A stretch of DNA of 18,019 bases from Aurantimonadaceae bacterium. GTDB lineage: Bacteria > Pseudomonadota > Alphaproteobacteria > Rhizobiales > Rhizobiaceae. Position numbers and translations under genes: made by a program. Below are positions 1 through 7,236 of the stretch, one piece after another. The notes beneath the pieces were generated by a model, which worked only from the letters and a program-made list of their open reading frames with translations, had not been told where the DNA came from and ran no database searches. Numbering within the stretch: the first letter of the stretch is position 1; every line of letters begins with the position of its first letter. The stretch is taken from the NCBI GenBank assembly GCA_003232595.1, contig QIIJ01000038.1:1-18019 (forward strand), in the 5' to 3' direction.

Positions 1-1157
1 ATAATGCGCTGGTAGCGGCCCTGGTCGGCATTGACCCGGCTTTCAACCGAAGGGGTTGCAGAGGCCAGAATGACTGGAATATCGTTGATTGAAGCACGCA
101 CCACGGCCATGTCACGGGCATTATAAAACACCCGATCCTGCTGTTTATAGGCGGCATCATGTTCTTCATCGACGATAATCAGGCCGAGATTTTCGAACGG
201 CAGAAACAGCGCCGAGCGCGCACCGGCAACAACCCGTACCTCGCCGGTAGCGATCTGGCGCCAGGTCTTTTCGCGCTTTTTGGGGTTTAGCCCTGAATGC
301 CATTCGGCGGGCGGTGCGCCAAAACGCTGTTCGAAGCGATCGAGAAAAGTGGTGGTGAGTGCAATCTCCGGCAACAATATCAAAACCTGCCGGTCGCGGC
401 GCAGGGCATCGGCTATGGCCTCAAAATATACCTCAGTCTTGCCGGAGCCTGTTATGCCGTCAATGAGGGCGACGGCAAATTTGTCCGCTGCCATCATTTT
501 TTTTAGCTGGTTTGCGGCATCCCGCTGTTCATCGGCCAGAATGCTGGCCTGATGGTCCGGGTCGGGACGTGCCACTACCGGCGGTGGCGGGATCAGGGCT
601 TTTTCAAAACACCCAAGCTTGATCAGCCCGTTGATGACTGACACACTTGTGCCGGCTGCGTGGGCAAGGCCGGAGCGCGACCAGGCAAGGCCGGCCATCG
701 CCTCATCGCCGGTGACAAGATCGATCACCCTTTTGCGCGCTGAAGTTAGCCTTTCAGGTGGCGGGCCCTGCCAGCGGTATGCCTCCATCGGCCTTTCAGG
801 TTCAAGCGCTGCTGGCACCCTTAAAATCATGCGCAATACCATGCCAGGGGGCGACAATGTGTAATTGGCGATCCATTCAATGAATTTGCGCAATTCATGC
901 CTGATTGGCGGGCAATCGAATTTCTGCTTGATATCGCGCAGTTTATTGGCATCGACGGTGTCGCTTTCTCCATCCCAGACGACGGCTGCAACCAGGCGCG
1001 GCCCCAGTGGCACCTGAACAATATCGCCAGGGCGCAGGTCCATGCCTTGCGGTACGCTGTAGGAATAAGCGCGATCTGCCGGAATAGGCACGAGGACCGG
1101 GACACTATCGGGGGGTTCAGGCAAGATGATTCCTTTTGAATTCATTTTGCAGTTCAT
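1..1157 (-). CDS. priA: Primosomal protein N' (PriA helicase), N-terminal part
   Basis: PriA is the 3'-5' DExH helicase that recognises stalled forks and reloads the replisome. About 385 codons are read without a stop from 1157 down to the left edge, where the gene is cut; the family is usually around 730 residues. The N-terminal DNA-binding part begins with a PVLVPIPADRAYSY-like stretch. The helicase Walker A motif GITGSGKTE has its lysine near residue 240 (plus-strand bases 438-440), and the DEEH box starts near residue 330 (159-170). A TAA stands immediately before the ATG at 1155-1157, so the start cannot lie further upstream. A second in-frame ATG at 1143-1145 would remove four residues; neither has a clear Shine-Dalgarno sequence. 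The zinc-binding cysteines and helicase C-terminal lobe lie outside the window. It is divergent from the aldolase gene at 1225. Confidence 0.95.
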   Translation of the reverse strand, partial: MNCKMNSKGIILPEPPDSVPVLVPIPADRAYSYSVPQGMDLRPGDIVQVPLGPRLVAAVVWDGESDTVDANKLRDIKQKFDCPPIRHELRKFIEWIANYTLSPPGMVLRMILRVPAALEPERPMEAYRWQGPPPERLTSARKRVIDLVTGDEAMAGLAWSRSGLAHAAGTSVSVINGLIKLGCFEKALIPPPPVVARPDPDHQASILADEQRDAANQLKKMMAADKFAVALIDGITGSGKTEVYFEAIADALRRDRQVLILLPEIALTTTFLDRFEQRFGAPPAEWHSGLNPKKREKTWRQIATGEVRVVAGARSALFLPFENLGLIIVDEEHDAAYKQQDRVFYNARDMAVVRASINDIPVILASATPSVESRVNADQGRYQRI

Positions 1158-1176
1158 TTAAGGTAAAGGAAAGCCT

Positions 1177-1195
1177 AATGGCATGTGATGCCATT
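1177..1195. promoter_or_regulatory. Inverted repeat between priA and the aldolase gene
   Basis: AATGGCA, a 5-base centre TGTGA, then TGCCATT form a perfect 7+7 dyad in the 67-base divergent spacer, 29 bases ahead of the aldolase start. It could be an operator or a short 5'-UTR hairpin. No poly-T follows, so it is not a good terminator. No known binding protein is recognised. Confidence 0.3.
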
Positions 1196-1224
1196 TCGCA
1201 CCCTCAGTTTTCCAGGAAGCAAAC

Positions 1225-1878
1225 ATGAAATTTTTTATCGATACCGCAGATGTTGGCGAAATCCGCAGCTGGAATGAAACCGGCCTGATAGACGGGGTCA
1301 CCACTAACCCATCGCTAATCCTGAAATCTGGTCGCGACATTAATGAAGCGCTTGCAGAAATCTGCGATATTGTTGCGGGGCCTGTATCCGGTGAGGTGAC
1401 GGCGCTTGATACGGCCGGCATGATTTCACAAGGCAAGACGCTTGCCAAAATCGCCTCCAATATCTGCATCAAACTGCCGCTTACTCTAGACGGGCTGAAA
1501 GCCTGCAAGGCACTGACCGGTGAGGGGTTCAAGACCAATGTGACCTTGTGTTTTTCCGCCAATCAGGCGCTGCTTGCGGCCAAGGCAGGGGCCACCTTTG
1601 TCTCGCCGTTCATCGGGCGGCTGGATGATATCAATATCGACGGGATGGAATTGATCGAGGAAATCCGGGCTATTTTTGATAATTATGACTTCAAAACCGA
1701 AATCCTGGCCGCATCCCTGCGCACTGCCAACCATGTCAAGGATTGCGCGATTTCGGGTGCGGATGTGGCGACCATTCCGCCTTCGACACTGGAAAAACTG
1801 GTGGCCCATCCACTCACCGACAAAGGACTTGCCGCCTTTCTGGCTGATTGGGAAAAAACCGGCCAGTCAATCGGATAG
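1225..1878 (+). CDS. fsa: Fructose-6-phosphate aldolase / small (type 3B) transaldolase
   Basis: This is a complete 217-residue protein, the usual size for the short transaldolase/FSA family. These are cytoplasmic class I aldolases that either move dihydroxyacetone units between sugar phosphates or cleave fructose 6-phosphate to dihydroxyacetone and glyceraldehyde 3-phosphate. Family motifs visible are FIDTADV at residues 4-10 with Asp6, GVTTNPSL at 24-31 with Asn28, and CIKLPLT at 81-87 with Lys83, the expected Schiff-base lysine. The start is supported by AGGAAG at 1214-1219. Sequence alone does not separate transaldolase from F6P aldolase activity, so the symbol follows the family name. 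It is convergent with the phosphatase gene, leaving only 14 bases between the stop codons. Confidence 0.93.
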   Translation: MKFFIDTADVGEIRSWNETGLIDGVTTNPSLILKSGRDINEALAEICDIVAGPVSGEVTALDTAGMISQGKTLAKIASNICIKLPLTLDGLKACKALTGEGFKTNVTLCFSANQALLAAKAGATFVSPFIGRLDDINIDGMELIEEIRAIFDNYDFKTEILAASLRTANHVKDCAISGADVATIPPSTLEKLVAHPLTDKGLAAFLADWEKTGQSIG

Positions 1879-1891
1879 GGTGTCAAAGCCG

Positions 1892-1909
1892 GTCAGGCAG
1901 CTGCCTGAC
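1892..1909. terminator. 18-base perfect palindrome at a convergent gene junction
   Basis: GTCAGGCAGCTGCCTGAC is a perfect palindrome starting 14 bases after the aldolase stop, and it contains the stop codon of the minus-strand phosphatase gene (1893-1895). Its position suits a bidirectional terminator or transcription roadblock. There is no unpaired loop in the perfect form and no T-run on either side, so classical intrinsic termination is uncertain. Confidence 0.35.
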
Positions 1910-3188
1910 AGTGCTCTACCGGCCATCTGTCGTCGGGCCAAAGGTCGATCAACACGCCCGATACGTCGTCGGAAAAATCATCAGCGCCGTGAACTTTGGA
2001 CATCTCCTCTATCAGGCAGGAAGGAAATTTCTCAAGGTTTTCACCTGCCTTGCGGGCGAACAGTTCGCTCAACCCTTCCTCGTCCCAGAGCGAGCCGTCG
2101 GGTCGTTCGCATTCGGTGATACCGTCTGAATAGAGGAAAAGGCGATCCTTTTTTTGCAAATCGAATTCAATCGTATCGTATTCTGCAAAAGAAAACAGGC
2201 CAACAGGCACACCGCCCTCACCGACATATTCAACGCTTCCGTCCTGGTGTAGTAAAACCGGATTGGGGTGGCCTGCCTGGCACATGCGCACTTTGCAGGT
2301 CTTGCGGTTTACAATGGCATAAACCATGGTGAAATACTGGTCTGTTTCTGAATCATCCTGATGACGACGGTTGAGCTCGGTCATCAATTCGTCGGGTTCA
2401 CGTAACCGCAATTGGCCATCCGATGTGGGTTCAAACGCAAGATTTGCCCATGGATCATAAGGATTGAGCGACTGGGCCAGCGTTACGGTTTTTAGTGCCG
2501 AGGATACGCCGTGGCCGGCAACGTCGATAGAATAAATACCGATTTCATCGGCGGATACCGGGAAATAACCGACAAGATCACCACCTATAAAAGCGCAAGG
2601 TTTGTAGACGGTAGCAATACTCCACTGGTCGAATTGGTGATATTCCGGCGGGATGTAAACCTGTTGCAATTTTGCCGCTGCACGCAAATCGTCTTCAAGC
2701 TGGTCGTGAATGGCGCGAAGACGCAAATGCGCCCGGTCCAGTTCGTCATTTCGGTTGATCAGCCCCTGTTGCAATTCAACAATGCGCAATCCCGATTGCA
2801 TGCGGGCAAAAAGCTCCTCTTTGTGCAGGGGTTTTGACAGGAAATCGTCAGCGCCCGCGCGCAAACCTGCCGAGACATCCGCCTTGTCCGACTTGGAGGT
2901 CAGCAGGATCAGGTAGATATTGCCATCAGGATGGTTTTTGCGTATCTGGCGGCATAATTCCGGGCCGCTGATCCCGGGCATAATCCAATCGCTTATGATG
3001 AAGGAAGGCGGATTGTCGCCGATAATGGCCAGCGCCTGCTCTCCGTCCTCGGCTGTGAGCACATCATACCCGGCAGATTTGAGCAGCGCCTTGAGTGTCA
3101 CCCTTTGCGATCTTGAATCGTCAACCACCAAAACCCGCTTCAGCGGATTATCAGGTGAAATTTTGTCAAATGTATCTGAAATTTCCAT
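1893..3188 (-). CDS. Response regulator with PP2C/SpoIIE phosphatase output (RsbU-like)
   Basis: This 431-residue cytoplasmic protein has a receiver domain at about 17-135. The acidic pair is Asp23/Asp24, the predicted phospho-acceptor is Asp67 in ISDWIMPG, and Thr97 and Lys119 fill the usual switch positions. A heptad-like linker at about 135-175 probably forms a coiled coil. The SpoIIE/RsbU-type PP2C domain runs from about 188 to 425. Metal-binding motifs are present: GGDLVGYF (Asp204), DVAGHG (Asp222), LYSDGITE and a terminal DDVSGVL. The family dephosphorylates phospho-STAS antagonists; here the likely substrate is the STAS protein at 6120. No histidine kinase is encoded in the window, so the input is unknown. 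It is divergent from glgP. The start at 3188 has a GGGG stretch about 12 bases upstream as a modest ribosome site. Confidence 0.9.
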   Translation of the reverse strand: MEISDTFDKISPDNPLKRVLVVDDSRSQRVTLKALLKSAGYDVLTAEDGEQALAIIGDNPPSFIISDWIMPGISGPELCRQIRKNHPDGNIYLILLTSKSDKADVSAGLRAGADDFLSKPLHKEELFARMQSGLRIVELQQGLINRNDELDRAHLRLRAIHDQLEDDLRAAAKLQQVYIPPEYHQFDQWSIATVYKPCAFIGGDLVGYFPVSADEIGIYSIDVAGHGVSSALKTVTLAQSLNPYDPWANLAFEPTSDGQLRLREPDELMTELNRRHQDDSETDQYFTMVYAIVNRKTCKVRMCQAGHPNPVLLHQDGSVEYVGEGGVPVGLFSFAEYDTIEFDLQKKDRLFLYSDGITECERPDGSLWDEEGLSELFARKAGENLEKFPSCLIEEMSKVHGADDFSDDVSGVLIDLWPDDRWPVEHCQAAA

Positions 3189-3433
3189 ATTCGTAGCTAT
3201 CCCCGTTGTCGTGCCTTTGTTCAGTGTCCCGATACTGAAGTGTGTAGTACTTGTTTTACAACTAAAGATTTAAACCAATGTGCGGAGAACTCTGCAACTT
3301 TGAGGCGATTTGTTAGCAGGCGGTTAACTGCATCGCGCATTGGCAGTAATTGTACTTGATACACTGTGCAGGAGGGGCAGCCTGGTAGTGGCGCATTGAG
3401 CGGGCTTAGATATTTTGCCGCTGTTATGCCAAA

Positions 3434-3462
3434 TTACAACTATCAGTAGTTAAAAATATAAA
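3434..3462 (+). promoter_or_regulatory. Candidate sigma-70-like promoter of the glgP run
   Basis: TATAAA at 3457-3462 matches the -10 consensus in five of six positions. TTACAA at 3434-3439, 17 bases upstream, is a poor -35 element. Transcription would start near 3469 and leave a leader of about 97 bases before glgP. An alternative pair, TTGATA at 3475-3480 with TACGAT at 3496-3501, has a short 15-base spacer. The overlap with the dyads is the main reason to take this one seriously. Confidence 0.3.
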
Positions 3463-3532
3463 AACACCATAGTGTTGATAATTAGACGATTCGTTTACGA
3501 TTCATTAACAACACACAACCATTAGTGGTGTG
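3438..3532. promoter_or_regulatory. Three similar short dyads upstream of glgP (putative operators)
   Basis: AACTATCAGTAGTT (3438-3451) and AACACCATAGTGTT (3463-3476) are each perfect dyads with 5-base arms and 4-base centres. ACCATTAGTGGT (3518-3529) has 4-base arms and extends to CAC/GTG with one bulged A (3514-3532). Taking the third as AACCATTAGTGGTG, it agrees with the first at 10 of 14 positions. The first lies in the candidate promoter spacer and the second on the expected start of transcription, which is typical of repressor sites. The binding protein is unknown. Confidence 0.35.
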
Positions 3533-3566
3533 GCGAGAGATATCAATCAATTAAACAGGGTGTTCT

Positions 3567-6068
3567 ATGGCCGTTGTGTCGATTAGAAAACAGGAAGTCG
3601 GGTTTGATAAGCCCGATGGTCAAAGCGTTTTTGAGGCGATGGAGTATTTTCTAAAATACTCCCGCCTTGTTACACCCAGCGACGCAAGCAAGCAGGACGT
3701 CATGCATGCGCTCGGCAATGCGGTTCGCAACCGGCTGATTGACTGCCTGATTGAGACCGAACAGCGAATTCTCGCCAGTGGCAGTAAGCGGGTCCACTAC
3801 CTTTCGATGGAATTTCTGGTCGGCAGGCTTCTGGAGAACAACATCATAAACCTGCAACTGGTGGATGAATGTGAAACGGCTGCCGGGGCGCTTGGTTATT
3901 CGCTCGAAGAATTGTTTGATGCGGAATATGATCCGGCACTCGGCAATGGCGGGCTCGGACGGCTTGCGGCCTGTTTTGTTGATTCAATGGCAACGCTTGG
4001 CATTCCGGGCTTCGGTTACGGCATCAACTATGAATTCGGTCTTTTCAGGCAGAAATTTTCCAATGGATATCAGCGAGAAGAGCCGGACCACTGGCTGATT
4101 GACGGTACGCCATGGAATATCGAACGCCCCAATGAAAAAATTGTTGTGCCGCTTTATGGCAAGGTCGAAAATTTCGAAGACCACAATGGTAATCAGGGTC
4201 CGGTCTGGATCGACTGGGATGTGGTGATCGGCGTTCCCCACGATATGCCAATTGCCGGTTATCGCGGCAAGGCGGTCAATACCCTCAGGCTCTATTCCGC
4301 CCGCTCTTCGGATGAATTCAATATATCGATTTTCAATGAGGGCGATTATTTCAAGGCAGTTGAAGGCAAGATTTCCTCAGAGCGGATTTCCAAAATTCTT
4401 TACCCTGAAGATTCGGTCTCGTCCGGTCGTGAACTACGGCTGATCCAGGAATATTTTCTGGTCTCCTGTGCAGTGCAGGACATTGTGCGCCGTCACAAAA
4501 AACAGCATGGCGATCTCGACAGTTTTGCCGAGAAACAGGCAATCCAGTTGAACGACACTCACCCGGCGCTGACGGTTGTGGAACTGATGCGGGTGCTGGT
4601 CGATGAAAATTCCATCGGCTGGGACCGCGCCTGGGAAATCACCAACGCGACCTGCGCCTATACCAATCACACATTGTTGCCTGAAGCACTGGAAACCTGG
4701 CCTGTATCAATGGTCGAAACGGTTATTCCGCGCCATATGCAGATTATCCGCGAGATCGATCGCCGGTTCAATCTGGAGCTTGAGGAACAGTTTCCCGATG
4801 ATATGGAAACCCAGTCAAAACTGTCCGTAATTGGTCTCCAAAGCGGCCAGTCGGGTGCGGCGACTGCTGACAGCGCACTGGTGCGTATGGCGAGCCTCTC
4901 CATGCTCGGGTGTCACTCAATCAACGGCGTTGCCGCCCTTCATTCAGAACTGGTGAAAACCAATCTGGCACCTGATTACAACCGGTTGTGGCCGGAAAAA
5001 TTCAACAACAAGACCAATGGCGTTACCCCCCGCCGCTGGCTTCTGCAATGCAACAGGCCGCTCTCAAAGTTGTTTACCCAGAAGATTGGCTCAGACTGGA
5101 TCACCAATCTTGGTAAACTTGAAGAACTTAAATATTTTGCGGACGATGAAGGATTTCTTGCAAGCCTCAGGGAGGCTAAAAAGACCAATAAATTGCGCCT
5201 AGCGGACTATATTCAACATACTTCCGGGTTGGTGGTCGACACCAACTCGATGTTTGATGTGCAGGCAAAACGCATTCATGAGTACAAACGCCAGCTGATG
5301 ATGGCGCTCTATGTCGCTCATTTGTATCTGAAAATCCGCAATGAGGGTCTGGAGCTTCCCTCAAGCCGCACATTCATTTTCGGCGGTAAAGCGGCACCTG
5401 GTTACTTTATCGCCAAACGGATCATCAAGCTGATAAACTCGCTTGCAACAATCATCGAAAATGATCCGGTTGTCTCCCAGCAGATCAAGGTGGTTTTTCT
5501 GCCTGATTACAAGGTTTCGGTAGCTGAAAAACTGATGCCTGCCGCCGATCTTTCCGAACAGATTTCCACTGCCGGTTTTGAAGCCTCCGGCACCGGCAAT
5601 ATGAAATTTGCGATGAATGGCGCGCTCACCGTCGGCACGCTTGACGGTGCCAATGTGGAAATCGAGGAGGAAGTCGGGTCTGAGAATATTTACATCTTCG
5701 GCATGACTGCCGGCGAAGTTGAGCATTCGCGGGTTTCCGGTCGTTATGCCGCCAGTGAAATCTATCAGAACGATCCCGACCTCGCAGCCGTAATTGATGC
5801 CCTTGCCTCGGGCACTTTCTGCCCGGATGAGCCCGGCGTGTTTGAACCGATCGCCAATTCTTTGATGGTTGAGGGCGATTATTTCAGGGTGCTGGGTGAT
5901 TTCCGTGCCTATCTGGATATCCAGGAAGTGATTGGCAAAGACTATCTCGATCAGGATTTGTGGACCCGCAAGGTGCTGCAGAACATTGCCCACATGGGTA
6001 AATTCTCATCGGACAGAACCATCTCGGAATATGCATCCGACATCTGGAAACTCAAGGCATTTGAATAG
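3567..6068 (+). CDS. glgP: Glycogen phosphorylase (GT35)
   Basis: Glycogen phosphorylase removes glucose from the non-reducing ends of alpha-1,4-glucans as glucose 1-phosphate, using pyridoxal phosphate, in the cytoplasm. The 833 residues match the usual full length. The N-terminal lobe shows HYLSMEFLVGR and ALGNGGLGRLAACFVDS, the middle shows QLNDTHPAL, and the C-terminal lobe shows KRIHEYKRQ and the cofactor signature EASGTGNMKFAMNGALTVG, with the predicted Schiff-base lysine at residue 680. The start at 3567 is preceded by only a weak AGGG-type site; no better in-frame start is obvious. It heads a same-strand run in which the STAS gene follows after 51 bases. It is probably expressed from the AT-rich region with dyads upstream. 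Confidence 0.97.
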   Translation: MAVVSIRKQEVGFDKPDGQSVFEAMEYFLKYSRLVTPSDASKQDVMHALGNAVRNRLIDCLIETEQRILASGSKRVHYLSMEFLVGRLLENNIINLQLVDECETAAGALGYSLEELFDAEYDPALGNGGLGRLAACFVDSMATLGIPGFGYGINYEFGLFRQKFSNGYQREEPDHWLIDGTPWNIERPNEKIVVPLYGKVENFEDHNGNQGPVWIDWDVVIGVPHDMPIAGYRGKAVNTLRLYSARSSDEFNISIFNEGDYFKAVEGKISSERISKILYPEDSVSSGRELRLIQEYFLVSCAVQDIVRRHKKQHGDLDSFAEKQAIQLNDTHPALTVVELMRVLVDENSIGWDRAWEITNATCAYTNHTLLPEALETWPVSMVETVIPRHMQIIREIDRRFNLELEEQFPDDMETQSKLSVIGLQSGQSGAATADSALVRMASLSMLGCHSINGVAALHSELVKTNLAPDYNRLWPEKFNNKTNGVTPRRWLLQCNRPLSKLFTQKIGSDWITNLGKLEELKYFADDEGFLASLREAKKTNKLRLADYIQHTSGLVVDTNSMFDVQAKRIHEYKRQLMMALYVAHLYLKIRNEGLELPSSRTFIFGGKAAPGYFIAKRIIKLINSLATIIENDPVVSQQIKVVFLPDYKVSVAEKLMPAADLSEQISTAGFEASGTGNMKFAMNGALTVGTLDGANVEIEEEVGSENIYIFGMTAGEVEHSRVSGRYAASEIYQNDPDLAAVIDALASGTFCPDEPGVFEPIANSLMVEGDYFRVLGDFRAYLDIQEVIGKDYLDQDLWTRKVLQNIAHMGKFSSDRTISEYASDIWKLKAFE

Positions 6069-6119
6069 TCAAACGACTTGGGGCTACAGAAATTCATCAT
6101 TGAACAAGGAGCAATATCA

Positions 6120-6452
6120 ATGATCATCAATACAACCAACCAAAATGACCTCAGTATTCTGGAGGTTATGAACAACAGGATTGATTCATCCTCCGCCGTG
6201 GAGTTCAAGGACCACCTGAAAGGCATCATCGACGATGGCAATCACCAACTGGTGCTTGATCTTGGCCGGGTGGATTTCATCGACAGTAGCGGCATTGGCG
6301 CCATTGTCGGTGTGCTGAAATATCTCGGCCAGAAAGGCACGATTGCGATTGTCGGTATGTCACAGACCGTTGACCGGGTTTTCCGGCTGACCCGTATGGA
6401 CCGGGTATTCTCCATCTATCCAACCGTTGAAGATGCGGTGGCGTCCAAATAG
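6120..6452 (+). CDS. STAS-domain anti-sigma factor antagonist (RsbV/SpoIIAA-like)
   Basis: This is a 110-residue single STAS domain protein. The core motif VDFIDSSGIGAIVGVLK covers residues 51-67. By motif, Ser56 right after Asp55 corresponds to the serine phosphorylated in SpoIIAA and RsbV. In the family the unphosphorylated form binds a partner-switch kinase and frees that kinase's target; a PP2C phosphatase reactivates it. AAGGAG at 6106-6111 sets the start at 6120; an upstream in-frame ATG at 6078 has no such site and would add 14 unrelated residues. It lies between glgP and the ATPase gene at 6721, with the matching phosphatase divergent from glgP, so the three probably form one circuit. 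Family assignment is firm; the regulated target is not known. Confidence 0.93.
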   Translation: MIINTTNQNDLSILEVMNNRIDSSSAVEFKDHLKGIIDDGNHQLVLDLGRVDFIDSSGIGAIVGVLKYLGQKGTIAIVGMSQTVDRVFRLTRMDRVFSIYPTVEDAVASK

Positions 6453-6476
6453 CCACCAAAACCCCGGAGAGATTTC

Positions 6477-6749
6477 ATGAAAGCCATTGTGCTTTGCGCC
6501 GGCATGGGGACGCGGGTTCAACCGGTCACCTTCCCGGTTCCCAAATCGAGGATCAATATCATCGACAAGCCAATCCTTTCCTTCATTCTCAGCCACCTCA
6601 AATCGGCAGGTGAACCGGCCGAAAAAATCCATGACACAAGATTTACCGGGAAGGTTGGTGACAGCCGCGAACAGTCGGATTGCGTATTTTCTTCCGCCCG
6701 GCGAACAAAGGAGGAAATCAATGGCAATACCGGCCTGTTATCTGCCTGA
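6477..6749 (+). pseudogene. Truncated NDP-sugar nucleotidyltransferase remnant
   Basis: A good ribosome site (GGAGAG, 6466-6471) leads into an ORF whose first ~43 residues are the N-terminus of a sugar-1-phosphate nucleotidyltransferase. The nucleotide-binding signature GMGTRVQPVTFPVPKS spans residues 9-24 and is followed by the usual NIIDKPIL and ILSHLKSAG. After about position 6606 the family resemblance stops, and the frame runs on with unrelated residues to a stop at 6747-6749, overlapping the start of the next gene by 29 bases. Full-length members have 250 residues or more, so most of the fold is gone. The likely origin is an internal deletion in an ancestral gene of this operon. It may still be translated and couple translation to the gene at 6721. 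Catalytic activity is very unlikely. Confidence 0.65.
6707..6714 (+). promoter_or_regulatory. Strong ribosome binding site deciding the ATPase start
   Basis: AAAGGAGG lies 6 bases before the ATG at 6721. It favours that start over the longer in-frame reading from 6487 or 6631. The upstream extension shows no resemblance to the HATPase family and lies over the remnant gene in another frame. Confidence 0.8.
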
Positions 6750-7236
6750 GGAGGCACAGGAAATTGTCGGCGAAGATCAGGTGGCATGGGGTGCACGCCG
6801 TATAATTAAAAGCAGGCTGGAGGAAATTCAGCCCGTCTGTGAATTGATCCAGTCCTATTGTGAGTTGCGCTCTAACGCCGATTCCGCAGTGCCGATGCTC
6901 GGCGCTGACATGAACCTCGTGCTGACCGAGTTGCTGACCAATATTGTTCTGCATGCCTATGAAAAAAGACCAGACAGAAATATCGAGGCCCGTGCCCGAT
7001 TTACGGGTGAATTTCTCGAGCTGCTGATTATAGATCAGGGAACGGAATTGCCATCCTCGGTTCTCGAAGGTGCAGAAATAGATTTTGATGGTGAAGATAT
7101 TTTCGAACTGCCGGAAGGCGGGTTCGGCTGGGGCATTGTTCATGCGATTATCGATAAAATCGAATATCAGCGTGTGAATGATACAAACAGGCTTTTGCTG
7201 CGGAAAAATATCTTTTTCAACCGGGAGGGCCGATGA
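6721..7236 (+). CDS. RsbW-like ATP-binding protein (HATPase_c, anti-sigma/serine kinase type)
   Basis: This 171-residue protein has a GHKL ATPase domain at about 60-165, preceded by a ~55-residue N-terminal helical segment. The N box is LTELLTNIVLHAY with Glu70, Asn74 and His78. The G1 box is LIIDQG (Asp105, Gly107) and the G2 box is GGFGWGIVHAIIDKIEY (133-149), the pattern of RsbW/SpoIIAB kinases. Such proteins bind a target, classically a sigma factor, and phosphorylate the cognate STAS protein. The start is set by AAAGGAGG. The end overlaps glgA as ATGA, implying translational coupling of the regulator to glycogen synthase. No sigma factor gene is in the window, so its target could be elsewhere or could be a metabolic enzyme. 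Family assignment is good; kinase activity is inferred from intact boxes. Confidence 0.85.
   Translation: MAIPACYLPEEAQEIVGEDQVAWGARRIIKSRLEEIQPVCELIQSYCELRSNADSAVPMLGADMNLVLTELLTNIVLHAYEKRPDRNIEARARFTGEFLELLIIDQGTELPSSVLEGAEIDFDGEDIFELPEGGFGWGIVHAIIDKIEYQRVNDTNRLLLRKNIFFNREGR

Larger units (their letters stand above)
3189..3566. other. Divergent intergenic region between the phosphatase gene and glgP
   Basis: This 378-base stretch has no credible gene on either strand. The half next to glgP (about 3430-3545) is AT-rich and holds three short dyads and a candidate glgP promoter, listed separately. In the half next to the phosphatase gene no confident promoter, terminator or structured RNA was found. 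Confidence 0.7.

Noticed and set aside
5361..5993. A 210-codon open frame on the minus strand inside glgP
   Set aside because: It lies wholly within the strongly conserved glgP coding sequence, has no family motif and is a mirror of the glgP codon pattern.
6487..6720. N-terminal extension of the RsbW-like ATPase by 78 residues
   Set aside because: AAAGGAGG sits right before the ATG at 6721, and the extension lies over the nucleotidyltransferase remnant in another frame with no HATPase similarity.
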